The notes beneath the pieces are model-generated. The model worked only from the letters and a program-made list of their open reading frames with translations. It was not told the origin of the DNA and searched no databases. A DNA stretch of 64,000 nucleotides from Candidatus Parepulonipiscium sp. PG-Nuni2H_MBin01 (GTDB taxonomy: Bacteria; Bacillota; Clostridia; Lachnospirales; Cellulosilyticaceae), in assembly GCA_001994995.1 (NCBI GenBank), contig MDJM01000078.1, positions 29,226-93,225 of the forward strand, in the 5' to 3' direction. Shown here piece by piece: positions 26,038 to 33,957 of this stretch (position 1 is the first letter of the stretch; the number at the start of each line of letters is the position of its first letter). The position numbers and the translations under genes are program-made.

Positions 26038-27003
26038 TTAGTCATGTGAGTCGCCAACTTGATGTACTAACAATAAATCTTGCCTTACATTTTCTAGCGC
26101 GTTCCAAGCGTCATAATAAATTTCACCATTATCAGTACCAATAATACAAGCATAATCTGGTAAGTCAGGTCTTTCTATTAGTGTTGTTCCCTTAATTATA
26201 TTAGTAAGTTCAAATATATCGCTATCAGTTAAGGTCGAAAAGATTTTACTGGATACGCCTAATTCGAAAGGTTCTATAATTCTTTGTTGATATAAAATTT
26301 TCCTTACTAGATATCCAATCCATCTATTTGAGTCTGCTAGCTCATGGCTAATAATGTGGCCTAATAAATCCAGTACTAAATTTACTACCTCTGTTTCCAT
26401 ATTACCTAATAATACTTGTTTTTCTTGCTCAGCTTCGTACTTGAGCTGTTCTACATATTGCTGAGCATTTTCCTTCTCTTGGGCATTATGTAAATCAGCA
26501 CTTTCTTTATCTTGCCTAATTTTTTTCCTCATGTCATCTTGGTACTTTTTCATATCTTTTTCGGCTTTTTTTGTTATACTAACTGCTTCTTTTCTAGCCT
26601 CTTCCACTATAGACTCAGCTTTATCCTCAGCTGCTTCTAGATGTTGTTCAGCTTGCCAATATAAAAACTCTATATCCTCCTTTTTAGGTAATTCCTTACG
26701 TTTAAAAGGAGGTTTAGGGTCTTTTTTCTTCTTTTTAAAATCTTGTTCTTCTGGTTTAACCTCGATTTTAGGTTGAGGTATATGGTTTTGTGAATTTTCT
26801 TCTGTTCCTACATATACCTTATTATCAAGTTCCTCGATGGTCCAAGGTTTTAAAATTCTACTTCCATCTCTACGGTATCTTTCTTCATCATCTATGAGTT
26901 CGACTTTCCTAGACTTTATTATTGGCATGCGACCTGGGGAGTAAATTCTGTCATCTGCATCAATTAGCTCTATCTGTTTAGCTTTTATTATATTCCTGGC
27001 CAT
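26038..27003 (-). CDS. fliH: Flagellar assembly protein FliH
   Basis: FliH binds and restrains FliI and anchors it to the C-ring. At 321 aa this is long for the family. The N-terminal 60 residues hold three similar short units around ELID/EELD (QIELIDADDRIY, KVELIDDEERYRR, TIEELDNKVYV). These are followed by a basic stretch, a long coiled coil with regularly spaced Ala/Gly-type contacts (about 110-210), and the FliH C-domain (about 215-320). It lies between fliG and fliI as expected. Confidence 0.88.
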   Translation of the reverse strand: MARNIIKAKQIELIDADDRIYSPGRMPIIKSRKVELIDDEERYRRDGSRILKPWTIEELDNKVYVGTEENSQNHIPQPKIEVKPEEQDFKKKKKDPKPPFKRKELPKKEDIEFLYWQAEQHLEAAEDKAESIVEEARKEAVSITKKAEKDMKKYQDDMRKKIRQDKESADLHNAQEKENAQQYVEQLKYEAEQEKQVLLGNMETEVVNLVLDLLGHIISHELADSNRWIGYLVRKILYQQRIIEPFELGVSSKIFSTLTDSDIFELTNIIKGTTLIERPDLPDYACIIGTDNGEIYYDAWNALENVRQDLLLVHQVGDSHD

Positions 27004-27114
27004 TCATTCCACCACCTATTCAAATTAATACTCAATAGTTTTCTATTATTTTTAACTTTAGTACAATTTTATGAGTCCTCTTAAACAGTATATGACTTAA
27101 TGGAAATTCAATTA

Positions 27115-28128
27115 CTACATAATCATTTCATCTCCACCACCACGAGCAATAACAATTTCTCCAGCCTCTTCTAGTTTACGTACTATACCAACGATATTTT
27201 GTTGTGCTTCTTCAATTTCTTTAATACGTTTAGGACCCATGAATTCGAGGTCTTCTTGTATCATCTCAGCAAGACGACTTGATACGTTTTTAAAGATAAG
27301 AGCTTTAACTTCTTCGTTAGTACCTTTAAGTGCAACAGCAAGTTCATGGTTGTCAACTTCACGCATAAGCCTTTGAACTTCTCTGTCTCCAAGTATAACA
27401 AGGTCTTCGAATACGAACATACGTTTTTTGATTTCTTCTGCCAATTCTGGTTCTTCGATTTCGAGACTTTCCATGATGTTTTTTTCTGTCGAACGGTCAA
27501 CCAGGTTGATAATTTCAACAATTGAATCAATTCCACCAACTGTAGTGTATTCTTCTGTAACAAGGGCAGATAAGCGTTTTTCAAATTCTTTTTCGATTTC
27601 GTTAACTACATCTGGGGAGGCTCTATCCATTAAAGCTATCCTTTTTGCAGTATCAACTTGTATTTCAATAGGTAAGGCCGCTAAGATTTCGGAGGCCTGA
27701 CTTATTTTTAAGTAAGAAAGAATAAGCGCAATAGTTTGAGGGTGCTCATTCTGAATAAAGTTAACTAATTGAGAAGCTTCTGTTTTTCTTGCAAAGTCGA
27801 AAGGACGGATTTGCAAGGACATTGTTAATTTGCTGATAACTTCTTGTGCTTTGTCATGTCCAAGCGCTGTCTCAAGAAGTTGTTTCGCGTAGTTAATACC
27901 ACCTTCAGCAATGTATTCTTGAGCTAGACAGATTTCATAAAATTCTTTTAGCACTGCTTCTTTAAGTTTTGGTGTTACCGATTTTATACTTGCAATTTCT
28001 AACGTTAAATCTTCTATTTCTTCTGCTTTTAAAAATTTAAATATTTGAGCTGATTTTTCTGGTCCTAATGATATTAAAAACATGGCAGCCTTTTGACGAC
28101 TAGATAATTGTTCACTTTCTATGGCCAT
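27115..28128 (-). CDS. fliG: Flagellar motor switch protein FliG
   Basis: FliG couples the MS-ring to the C-ring and interacts with MotA. The 337 aa protein shows the three armadillo-like domains: N-domain with SSRQKAAMFLISLGPEKSAQIF, middle domain with the EHPQTIALIL motif (about 128-137), and C-domain with MFVFEDLVILGDREVQRLM and the torque helix RVLARAMKGT-like VDNHELAVALKGTNEEV. It ends in a glycine-rich GGGDEMIM tail. It follows fliF after a 14-bp hairpin. Confidence 0.96.
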   Translation of the reverse strand: MAIESEQLSSRQKAAMFLISLGPEKSAQIFKFLKAEEIEDLTLEIASIKSVTPKLKEAVLKEFYEICLAQEYIAEGGINYAKQLLETALGHDKAQEVISKLTMSLQIRPFDFARKTEASQLVNFIQNEHPQTIALILSYLKISQASEILAALPIEIQVDTAKRIALMDRASPDVVNEIEKEFEKRLSALVTEEYTTVGGIDSIVEIINLVDRSTEKNIMESLEIEEPELAEEIKKRMFVFEDLVILGDREVQRLMREVDNHELAVALKGTNEEVKALIFKNVSSRLAEMIQEDLEFMGPKRIKEIEEAQQNIVGIVRKLEEAGEIVIARGGGDEMIM

Positions 28129-28156
28129 AAACTTACACCTCTCCCTCTAAACATTT

Positions 28157-28194
28157 CTAATTGTTGCTAGCCAAAATTGACTAGCAACAATTAG
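28157..28194 (-). other. 14-bp intercistronic hairpin between fliF and fliG
   Basis: A perfect 14-bp inverted repeat (CTAATTGTTGCTAG with its complement) encloses a 10-base loop in the 68-base gap right after the fliF stop. No T-run follows. It is the strongest hairpin within the flagellar operon. Confidence 0.75.
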
Positions 28195-28196
28195 GT

Positions 28197-29819
28197 TTAA
28201 TCATCCCAGTCTTCTTCTAACCAGTTACGCAATAAGCTTGCAACTGCTTCTGGTTTCTCGTCAACAAATTTTTCGATTCTACGTTTAGTTTCCAGAGCTT
28301 CACGTAGTTCAATGTCTTCAAGAGTTTCTTCAACTGGTTCTTGTTCTTCTTCCACTTCAATTCTTTCAAGCATATCTTCAACCTCAAGTTCAGGTTCAGT
28401 TTCAACCACTTCTTCAGGTCTTCTGAATTTAAGCATTACAAATACTATAATTAGAGCTAATATTCCAAGTAATATATAAGGTAAGAAGTCAACCATAGTA
28501 ACTTCATAAACTGGCATACTAATAAATATTGGCTCTTGGTAACCCAGCACAATTACATCATTAATTCCTGTTCCTTTTTGGACTGCTTCTATTATAGAAG
28601 GGTCTACTTGGATTGGAATTGGTGCTGCGTTAGCAATTTTATATGCTTCCCAAGATGTTCCTGCTGCATCTAATTCATCTTCTAATAAAGATTGGTCATG
28701 CAGTATATATTCTACTACGTTTACCGCAATAGAAGAATTATTGTAATCGATGGTTCCTACGTTTTTAACCATATTTGCAATGGATTTATTGTTGTTGTAC
28801 CATCTATCAGCAGCTTCACTTGCACTTTCACCAACTATGCCATCGGCATTAACGTAGGTTGGTACTTCATCTGTATTTTCGTCAACTCCAGGAACTGCTG
28901 CACCATCATAATAACTTGTACTCTCAGATGCCCTAGTACTTTCTTGATAAAGTAGTCCTGAATTAGTCCCATCTAGAGGTGAGTAGTATTCTTCGGTCAC
29001 CTGAGTATGTTGGTCAAAATCTAAAATTAAGTTCGGACTAATTGTGATTTCATCATAAATTGGAGCTAACAATGCTGTAATTTTACCTTGGATATCCTGC
29101 TCAGCAGCAAATTTTAACTGTTGTTGGTCATTCATAGAATATCCCTGACCAATGGTTGCACCATTATACAAAGTGTTGCTATCAGAATCAATGATGGTTA
29201 TATTAGTTACATCTAAATTCTGAACACTATTTGCTATAAGTCTTGCAATTCCCTCAATTTGATTGTGACTTAAGTTACTTCTAAGCGTCAACATAACACT
29301 TGCTGAACTTTGTTGTCTTGAGGCTAAAAATGAATTTTGCTCTTCTGGTATGTTCAGTTGTACACTAGCTGAATCTATGTTACTCATCGAAGTCAGCATA
29401 TTTTCTAAATCGACTTTCGTTAAGTACTGTAACTTAGCTTCTTTCTCGGCTTCCGTGGTGGACATTGAATTATTTAGCGCATCAGCAAAGGTATAATTTC
29501 CATTGGGAACGCCATCCCTAGTTAATAAGATTTTGGCGTTATTCATGTCCTGCTCATTTAGCGAAATTGTCTTTCCACCATCTGAAAGCTCGTAAGCGAT
29601 ATTATTGGCATCTAAAACCTCTAGCACTTGGGCCACTGCATCCAAATCTAAGTTCCTATATAGCACTCCCATAGTAGGTCGTGTATATACAAAAATGGCT
29701 ACAGCTATCGCAATAACTATTCCTAGAACTCCTACCCCGATTTGAATCTTTCGATTCGTCGGAAGTTCAGCCCATCTTTCGGTGATTTGGCCAGATACCT
29801 GTGTAATTGTTTCTTGCAT
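28197..29819 (-). CDS. fliF: Flagellar MS-ring protein FliF
   Basis: FliF forms the membrane ring on which the flagellum is built. The 540 aa sequence has two membrane helices (about 26-46 and 435-457) flanking a large extracytoplasmic part with YRNLDLDAVAQVLEVLDAN and YLTKVDLENMLTSM. The cytoplasmic tail is acidic and ends VASLLRNWLEEDWDD, the FliG-binding segment. The length is normal. It follows fliE by 23 bases. Confidence 0.96.
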   Translation of the reverse strand: MQETITQVSGQITERWAELPTNRKIQIGVGVLGIVIAIAVAIFVYTRPTMGVLYRNLDLDAVAQVLEVLDANNIAYELSDGGKTISLNEQDMNNAKILLTRDGVPNGNYTFADALNNSMSTTEAEKEAKLQYLTKVDLENMLTSMSNIDSASVQLNIPEEQNSFLASRQQSSASVMLTLRSNLSHNQIEGIARLIANSVQNLDVTNITIIDSDSNTLYNGATIGQGYSMNDQQQLKFAAEQDIQGKITALLAPIYDEITISPNLILDFDQHTQVTEEYYSPLDGTNSGLLYQESTRASESTSYYDGAAVPGVDENTDEVPTYVNADGIVGESASEAADRWYNNNKSIANMVKNVGTIDYNNSSIAVNVVEYILHDQSLLEDELDAAGTSWEAYKIANAAPIPIQVDPSIIEAVQKGTGINDVIVLGYQEPIFISMPVYEVTMVDFLPYILLGILALIIVFVMLKFRRPEEVVETEPELEVEDMLERIEVEEEQEPVEETLEDIELREALETKRRIEKFVDEKPEAVASLLRNWLEEDWDD

Positions 29820-29842
29820 ATCTCACCTCGTTATGTTATTTA

Positions 29843-30136
29843 TTATACAGGTATTTGCATTATCTCATCATATGCTGACATTATTTTATTTCTAACTTGC
29901 ATTGTAAAATTTAATAAGATGCTTGATTTTTCCTGGGCAATCATTAGTGAGTGAATATCCTCGTTTTGCCCTGTCATAAAATCGTAGGTTAGCTGTGTTG
30001 TTACTAATTCAGCCTGATTTGTTTCCTGTAGTAAATCTGTAGCTGCGTCAAGCGCAATCTTAAATGCACCATCGTCAATATTATAACTATCTAGCGTTTT
30101 TTGATACATTCCAATACTTGAAATTGCTTCAACCAT
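29843..30136 (-). CDS. fliE: Rod-to-MS-ring adaptor FliE
   Basis: FliE connects the MS-ring with the rod. The 97 aa protein ends in the conserved stretch FMTGQNEDIHSLMIAQEKSSI followed by NFTMQVRNKIMSAYDEIMQIPV, typical of the family. It is helical, without a signal, and is secreted through the export apparatus. It lies between flgC and fliF; the 191 bases upstream hold no gene but a hairpin (30302-30325). Confidence 0.94.
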   Translation of the reverse strand: MVEAISSIGMYQKTLDSYNIDDGAFKIALDAATDLLQETNQAELVTTQLTYDFMTGQNEDIHSLMIAQEKSSILLNFTMQVRNKIMSAYDEIMQIPV

Positions 30137-30301
30137 TTTTCTTCCCCACCTTTTCTTAATTGTAATTTATGATAATTTCATAATTCATTATGTCCCTAAA
30201 TGGGATACTTTATTTACGATTTACTAACTTTATGTTCCTAACATTAAGATAACCCCTATCATTATTAAATTTTAACCCCCTTTTAGAAGGTGTAGCGAAT
30301 T

Positions 30302-30325
30302 TATGCTCCTGGTGCGCGGAGCATA
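30302..30325 (-). other. Intercistronic hairpin between flgC and fliE
   Basis: An 8-bp perfect stem (TATGCTCC/GGAGCATA) with an 8-base loop begins two bases after the flgC stop codon. No T-run follows on the coding strand, so it does not look like a full terminator. It could stabilise or mark a processing point in the mRNA. Confidence 0.6.
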
Positions 30326-30327
30326 TC

Positions 30328-30783
30328 TTATGTTCCAAGCTCCAACGCTTTAGCATTCATAGCTTTTAGGTTGTTGAATGCTGTAACGTTAGCTTCGTAT
30401 GAGCGACTTGCCGAAATCATATCAACCATCTCGTTTATAATATTTACGTTTGGCAAAGTTACATAGCCATAAATATCTGCATCGGGGTGACTGGGGTCGT
30501 ATACAACAGGCATAGGACTTTCGTCTTTTACAATACTATCTACCTGTACCCCCTGCAAATTTTTAGGATTACTAAGTTGTCCATCAAGCTCCCTGTTTAG
30601 GATGTTTTGGAATCCTCCAACAGGTTCCATGGACTGAAAGGTTACCATTTGCCTCTGGTAAGCACCACCTTCCGGAGTTCTAGTTGTGTTAGCATTGGCT
30701 AGATTTTGAGATATAATGTCTAGCCGAAAGCGTTGAGCAGTGAGTCCAGTTGTTGCAATATCCATTCCAGTAAAAAATGACAT
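30328..30783 (-). CDS. flgC: Proximal rod protein FlgC
   Basis: FlgC is a proximal rod subunit. The 151 aa sequence begins MSFFTGMDIATTGLTAQRFRLD with the rod-family motif ISQNLANANTTRTPEGGAY, and ends with the amphipathic helix VNIINEMVDMISASRSYEANV and AFNNLKAMNAKALELG. The length is usual. It lies 12 bases after flgB. Confidence 0.96.
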   Translation of the reverse strand: MSFFTGMDIATTGLTAQRFRLDIISQNLANANTTRTPEGGAYQRQMVTFQSMEPVGGFQNILNRELDGQLSNPKNLQGVQVDSIVKDESPMPVVYDPSHPDADIYGYVTLPNVNIINEMVDMISASRSYEANVTAFNNLKAMNAKALELGT

Positions 30784-30795
30784 TTGTATTCCCTC

Positions 30796-31158
30796 CTATT
30801 GAATGTTTTGGAATATGTAGGTATACCTACCTATCTGTGATTGTGCTCTTTGAATTAATGTATCATAGCGAGTTTTTTCTTTACTAAGCTCTGCCATTTC
30901 AACATCAATATCAATATTGCTTTCATCAAACCTTAGTCTAACATTAGCCTTATCTTGATATACAATCGGTTCAATATTAGCGAAATTGATATTGTTTACG
31001 CCATTGTATGCTATTTCTTGTGCCAAGAAGCTTTGAAACGCTACATCGCTACGTTTGTATCCAACAGTATCAATGTTAGCTACATTTGTAGTTAATTGAT
31101 TATATCTCATAAGAGATGCATCTAAAGCCATATGCGTCACATCTATATTATAGAACAT
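30796..31158 (-). CDS. flgB: Proximal rod protein FlgB
   Basis: FlgB is a rod subunit and the first gene of the fla/che operon. I start at ATG 31158 (MFYNIDVTHMAL), since GAGGAGG lies about eight bases upstream; an in-frame ATG at 31212 would sit upstream of the promoter's predicted start site. The rod motif TTNVANIDTVGYKRSDVAF is at about 25-43. The 120 aa length fits. Transcription likely begins near 31177. Confidence 0.95.
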   Translation of the reverse strand: MFYNIDVTHMALDASLMRYNQLTTNVANIDTVGYKRSDVAFQSFLAQEIAYNGVNNINFANIEPIVYQDKANVRLRFDESNIDIDVEMAELSKEKTRYDTLIQRAQSQIGRYTYIFQNIQ

Positions 31159-31183
31159 TATTAGCCTCCTCCTCATTATTAGT

Positions 31184-31212
31184 ATTATATATAACTTACT
31201 TTTAAATGGCAA
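31184..31212 (-). promoter_or_regulatory. Sigma-A-type promoter of the fla/che operon
   Basis: On the minus strand TTGCCA (31207-31212) and TATAAT (31184-31189) are separated by exactly 17 bases and lie about 25 bases upstream of the flgB start codon. The -10 is a perfect match and the -35 matches five of six positions. A short leader of about 20 bases with GAGGAGG would result. Confidence 0.75.
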
Positions 31213-31271
31213 TACCTTTTACTACATATTTCTAAAAAATGTAATATCTGTAACAGGCTGTTAATATTTAC

Positions 31272-31847
31272 CTACAATATTCTGTAGATTAGTATTAGCA
31301 TTAATGGCTGAATTATAGCATCAATTGCACTAGTCCCAAAAATTACCAACATACACCCTACAAATTTCTTGCTGTATGCGTCTATCCCCTTGGTTTGTTG
31401 TAATACGGAATATTGCACTCCTTCATAGGCTAGTTCTAGGTATGAGCCTATTATTAAGGTACATTGTAGGCCTATCATTAGTAAGCCAATAATAATTCCT
31501 TTAGCTCCGTAAAGTACAAGAAAGCAGGTTACTGTAAAGGAGTAACTAAAAACTGTGTAGAAAAAGCTCAGTACGGCTACTGGTATTAAGTTTCGGTTTA
31601 ACCCCCCTATAAAAATTAGCGTAGCGCTAATAGTATATGTTAAAAGTGAGTTTTTAAATACTTCCAATAATTGGATGTTGTGTTCTTGTGTAGTTACGAA
31701 TTGGTTGATGGTGTACATTAAGGTTTCATTGTCTTTTAGGCCAACAGCGTATAAAGCACCGCTTAGTGTAGCTATTAGTAGTACTATTATGTAGTATCTT
31801 CTTTGGTTAACGAATGCAGATAAATCTAAACTATAAACTTTTTGCAT
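31272..31847 (-). CDS. SpoIIM-like membrane protein
   Basis: The 191 aa protein has about five or six membrane helices: one at 20-36, then a soluble loop (40-65), then FKNSLLTYTISATLIFIGGL, LIPVAVLSFFYTVFSYSFTV, GIIIGLLMIGLQCTLIIGS and a C-terminal helix. This topology and the KNSL...G pattern resemble SpoIIM, which acts with SpoIID/SpoIIP in septal peptidoglycan removal during engulfment. The match is topological rather than strong in motifs. It lies upstream of the flagellar operon on the same strand, with GAGGAGG before ATG. Confidence 0.6.
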   Translation of the reverse strand: MQKVYSLDLSAFVNQRRYYIIVLLIATLSGALYAVGLKDNETLMYTINQFVTTQEHNIQLLEVFKNSLLTYTISATLIFIGGLNRNLIPVAVLSFFYTVFSYSFTVTCFLVLYGAKGIIIGLLMIGLQCTLIIGSYLELAYEGVQYSVLQQTKGIDAYSKKFVGCMLVIFGTSAIDAIIQPLMLILIYRIL

Positions 31848-31965
31848 GGGTTGTCCTCCTCAGTTTATTTAAAAGATATGATGTTTGTTGGTTGGAATAG
31901 AACATATTTTTATATTTATTACTAATTATGTGTATATTAATATTATTTAGAAAAGGAGGTAGGGA

Positions 31966-32376
31966 ATGGTTTTATTTTGGATTCTTATATCGATAGTAGT
32001 ATTTTTAGTGTTTCATTATTTTCAAGATAAGATATTTTTATGTTTTTTAGGTGGGTGTGTTGTAACTGCTATTGTTTGTTTGTTTTATAATAGTTCGGTA
32101 GTACAGCTTGGTGTTTTTGGATGTTCTACGCTTTTGTTTGTAGTTTATGTTAAATGTATAAATAAGTCTAAGTTGTTTAGGAAGCTGAATTATATTGAGT
32201 TGTCTGATTTAGTAGGTAAGCAAGCTATAGTTGTAAATATGATTAGCGCAGATGGTGGGCAGGTGAAGTTAAATGGTGATGTATGGTATGCTAAATCTTT
32301 AAGCTCTGCTACTTATAATAAAGGGGATGTGGTTAGTATAATTGGTATTAAAGGATTGTTTGTTTTTGTAGAGTAA
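31966..32376 (+). CDS. NfeD-like membrane protein with C-terminal OB domain
   Basis: This is the only clear plus-strand gene here. The 136 aa protein has three membrane helices (about 2-20, 25-43 and 50-66), then a soluble beta-rich domain starting LVGKQAIVVNMISADGGQVKLNG and ending GDVVSIIGIKGLFVFVE, the pattern of the short NfeD family. Such proteins associate with stomatin-like membrane-microdomain proteins, but no partner gene is nearby. The ribosome-binding site AAGGAGG is strong. A shared terminator follows the stop. Confidence 0.75.
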   Translation: MVLFWILISIVVFLVFHYFQDKIFLCFLGGCVVTAIVCLFYNSSVVQLGVFGCSTLLFVVYVKCINKSKLFRKLNYIELSDLVGKQAIVVNMISADGGQVKLNGDVWYAKSLSSATYNKGDVVSIIGIKGLFVFVE

Positions 32377-32381
32377 AAAAA

Positions 32382-32415
32382 AAGAAACTGTGGATTTTCC
32401 ACAGCTTCTTTTTTT
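32382..32415. terminator. Bidirectional rho-independent terminator
   Basis: A 12-base arm AAGAAaCTGTGG pairs with CCACAGcTTCTT around a 5-base loop, with A-rich and T-rich flanks on opposite sides. It ends the plus-strand NfeD-like gene and the minus-strand aminotransferase, which converge here. Confidence 0.85.
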
Positions 32416-33604
32416 ATTGTAAGTTTGATACTAGTTTTTTTAGGCGTGCTATTCCAGTTTCAATTACGTCAATTCCTACTGCATATGATAATCTAATACA
32501 GTTTGGGATACCAAAATCTTCGCATGGTACAACTGCCATTTCAGCTACATCAAGTAGAAGTTTGGCTAACGTTGCTTCATTATTAATTATAGTACCTTCA
32601 TATGATTTTCCATATAAACCAGATACATCAACTAAGCAGTAAAATGCTCCATACGGCTTTAGAACATCCAGTCCAGGAATTTCGCATAAACCATTATACA
32701 TATAATCGCGTCGCTTAGCAAATTCGGCTATCATGTTATGGATGCTGGTTCTATCGCCAGTTAAAGCGGCCTCCGCTGCTTTTTGTGATATTGAAGAAGG
32801 GTGAGAGACTGCATGAGATTGGATGTTTGACATAGCTTTAGCTACTTCAAGTGGTGACGCGGTGTATCCAACTCGCCATCCAGTCATTGCAAATCCTTTT
32901 GAAAATCCATTGATAACTATTGTATGGTTATAGATTTCATCTGATAAGCTTGCTATGCAGACATGTTCTGTGCCTTCATATACTAAGTATTCATATATTT
33001 CGTCCGATATAATCCATAAATCTTTGCTAATAGCGATATCAGCTAATTGTTTTAATTCTTCTTTGCTATAAACTAAGCCAGTAGGGTTAGATGGAGAATT
33101 GATTATAATTGCTTTAGTTTTTGTTGTAATTGCATTTTTTAGTTCATCAGCTTGCAATTTGTACCCATTTTGTTTTGATGGCCTTACTACTTTAGGTACT
33201 GCGCCAACAATTTTAACCATTTCGGTATAACTTAACCAATATGGAGCTGGTATTATAACTTCGTCTCCAGGATTTAGAACTGCCATAAAAGCATTGAATA
33301 GCGAATGTTTTGCTCCGCTATTTACTACAATTTGTTCTGGAGTATAAGATACTTTATTTTCTTCGTTTAATTTTTTTGCAATCGCTTCTCTAAGAGGTAA
33401 TATACCAGCAGCTGCAGTATATTTAGTAAATCCATTTTCAATAGCATTTTTAGCAGCTTCATTTATATATTCTGGCGTATTAAAATCAGGCTCTCCAACA
33501 CCAAAGCCTAAAATAGGTATTCCCTTACCACGTAATTCTTTAGCTTTAGCAGAGATTGCTAAAGTAGATGAAGGGGCAATATTTTTTGCTATTTCTGAAA
33601 TCAT
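32414..33604 (-). CDS. PLP-dependent aminotransferase (aspartate type, class I)
   Basis: This 396 aa enzyme transfers amino groups, most likely between aspartate and 2-oxoglutarate or aromatic and related amino acids. The PLP lysine is Lys236 in INGFSKGFAMTGWRVGY. NSPSNPTG (169-176), DEIYEYLVYEG and the C-terminal CIRLSYAV (substrate carboxylate-binding Arg) are standard for the aspartate aminotransferase I-gamma family. The length is normal. It has its own promoter with a leader of about 185 bases that includes a short frame. Confidence 0.9.
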   Translation of the reverse strand: MISEIAKNIAPSSTLAISAKAKELRGKGIPILGFGVGEPDFNTPEYINEAAKNAIENGFTKYTAAAGILPLREAIAKKLNEENKVSYTPEQIVVNSGAKHSLFNAFMAVLNPGDEVIIPAPYWLSYTEMVKIVGAVPKVVRPSKQNGYKLQADELKNAITTKTKAIIINSPSNPTGLVYSKEELKQLADIAISKDLWIISDEIYEYLVYEGTEHVCIASLSDEIYNHTIVINGFSKGFAMTGWRVGYTASPLEVAKAMSNIQSHAVSHPSSISQKAAEAALTGDRTSIHNMIAEFAKRRDYMYNGLCEIPGLDVLKPYGAFYCLVDVSGLYGKSYEGTIINNEATLAKLLLDVAEMAVVPCEDFGIPNCIRLSYAVGIDVIETGIARLKKLVSNLQ

Positions 33605-33606
33605 TG

Positions 33607-33774
33607 TTACACCAACCTTTCGCTTTGTGAGTTTCCCACTGCTAGGGCAGCAGGGGGTTCAAACCATTGTTTCAAGGCTTGATAGTCTATGTTAAACTTA
33701 TTTTTGTAGATGATTGTAGCATATAAATCATTTTTAAAGCAGGTATTTTGCATGACTACATCTAACAACCTCAT
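33607..33774 (-). CDS. Possible small leader protein upstream of the aminotransferase
   Basis: A 55-codon frame starts at ATG 33774, about 13 bases after the predicted transcript start, and ends two bases before the aminotransferase ATG. Its C-terminal half (IDYQALKQWFEPPAALAVGN) looks protein-like, but no clear ribosome-binding site precedes it. It may be a leader peptide coupled to the enzyme gene or chance. I recognise no family. Confidence 0.3.
   Translation of the reverse strand: MRLLDVVMQNTCFKNDLYATIIYKNKFNIDYQALKQWFEPPAALAVGNSQSERLV
33643..33665 (-). other. Hairpin in the aminotransferase leader; rest of the 353-base gap described
   Basis: The minus strand shows CTGCT/AGCAG stems flanked by CCC/GGG, making an interrupted hairpin about 45 bases ahead of the start codon. 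The whole gap (33605-33957) otherwise holds the promoter, the possible 55-codon frame, a short GGGTG/CACCC hairpin near 33842-33855 and AT-rich sequence after rny. No tRNA or known riboswitch was recognised. Confidence 0.4.
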
Positions 33775-33793
33775 ATATTCAATTATTAGAAGT

Positions 33794-33822
33794 AGTATAC
33801 ATGCAAAAACCCCTTTTGACAA
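33794..33822 (-). promoter_or_regulatory. Sigma-A-type promoter for the aminotransferase
   Basis: On the minus strand TTGTCA (33817-33822) and TATACT (33794-33799), 17 bases apart, each match five of six consensus positions. The predicted start near 33787 leaves a leader of about 185 bases before the ATG at 33604. Confidence 0.65.
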
Positions 33823-33957
33823 GGTATTTCGGAAATTAAGGGGGTGTTTTCACCCTGAACTTAAAGCGCACTTAATTGTAAATATATTCACGATTGCAAT
33901 ATTTATAACTTAAAACTGCACAGCCATAACAAATGCAAGAAAAATATATAACTATAT

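Noticed and set aside
33650..33680. Possible tRNA because of GGTTCAAACC
   Set aside because: The flanking bases do not pair as a T-arm and no acceptor or anticodon arm could be drawn on either strand.
33830..33860. A terminator for rny near the GGGTG/CACCC hairpin
   Set aside because: The stem is only 5 bp and no T-run follows; the adjoining sequence is better explained as the aminotransferase promoter.
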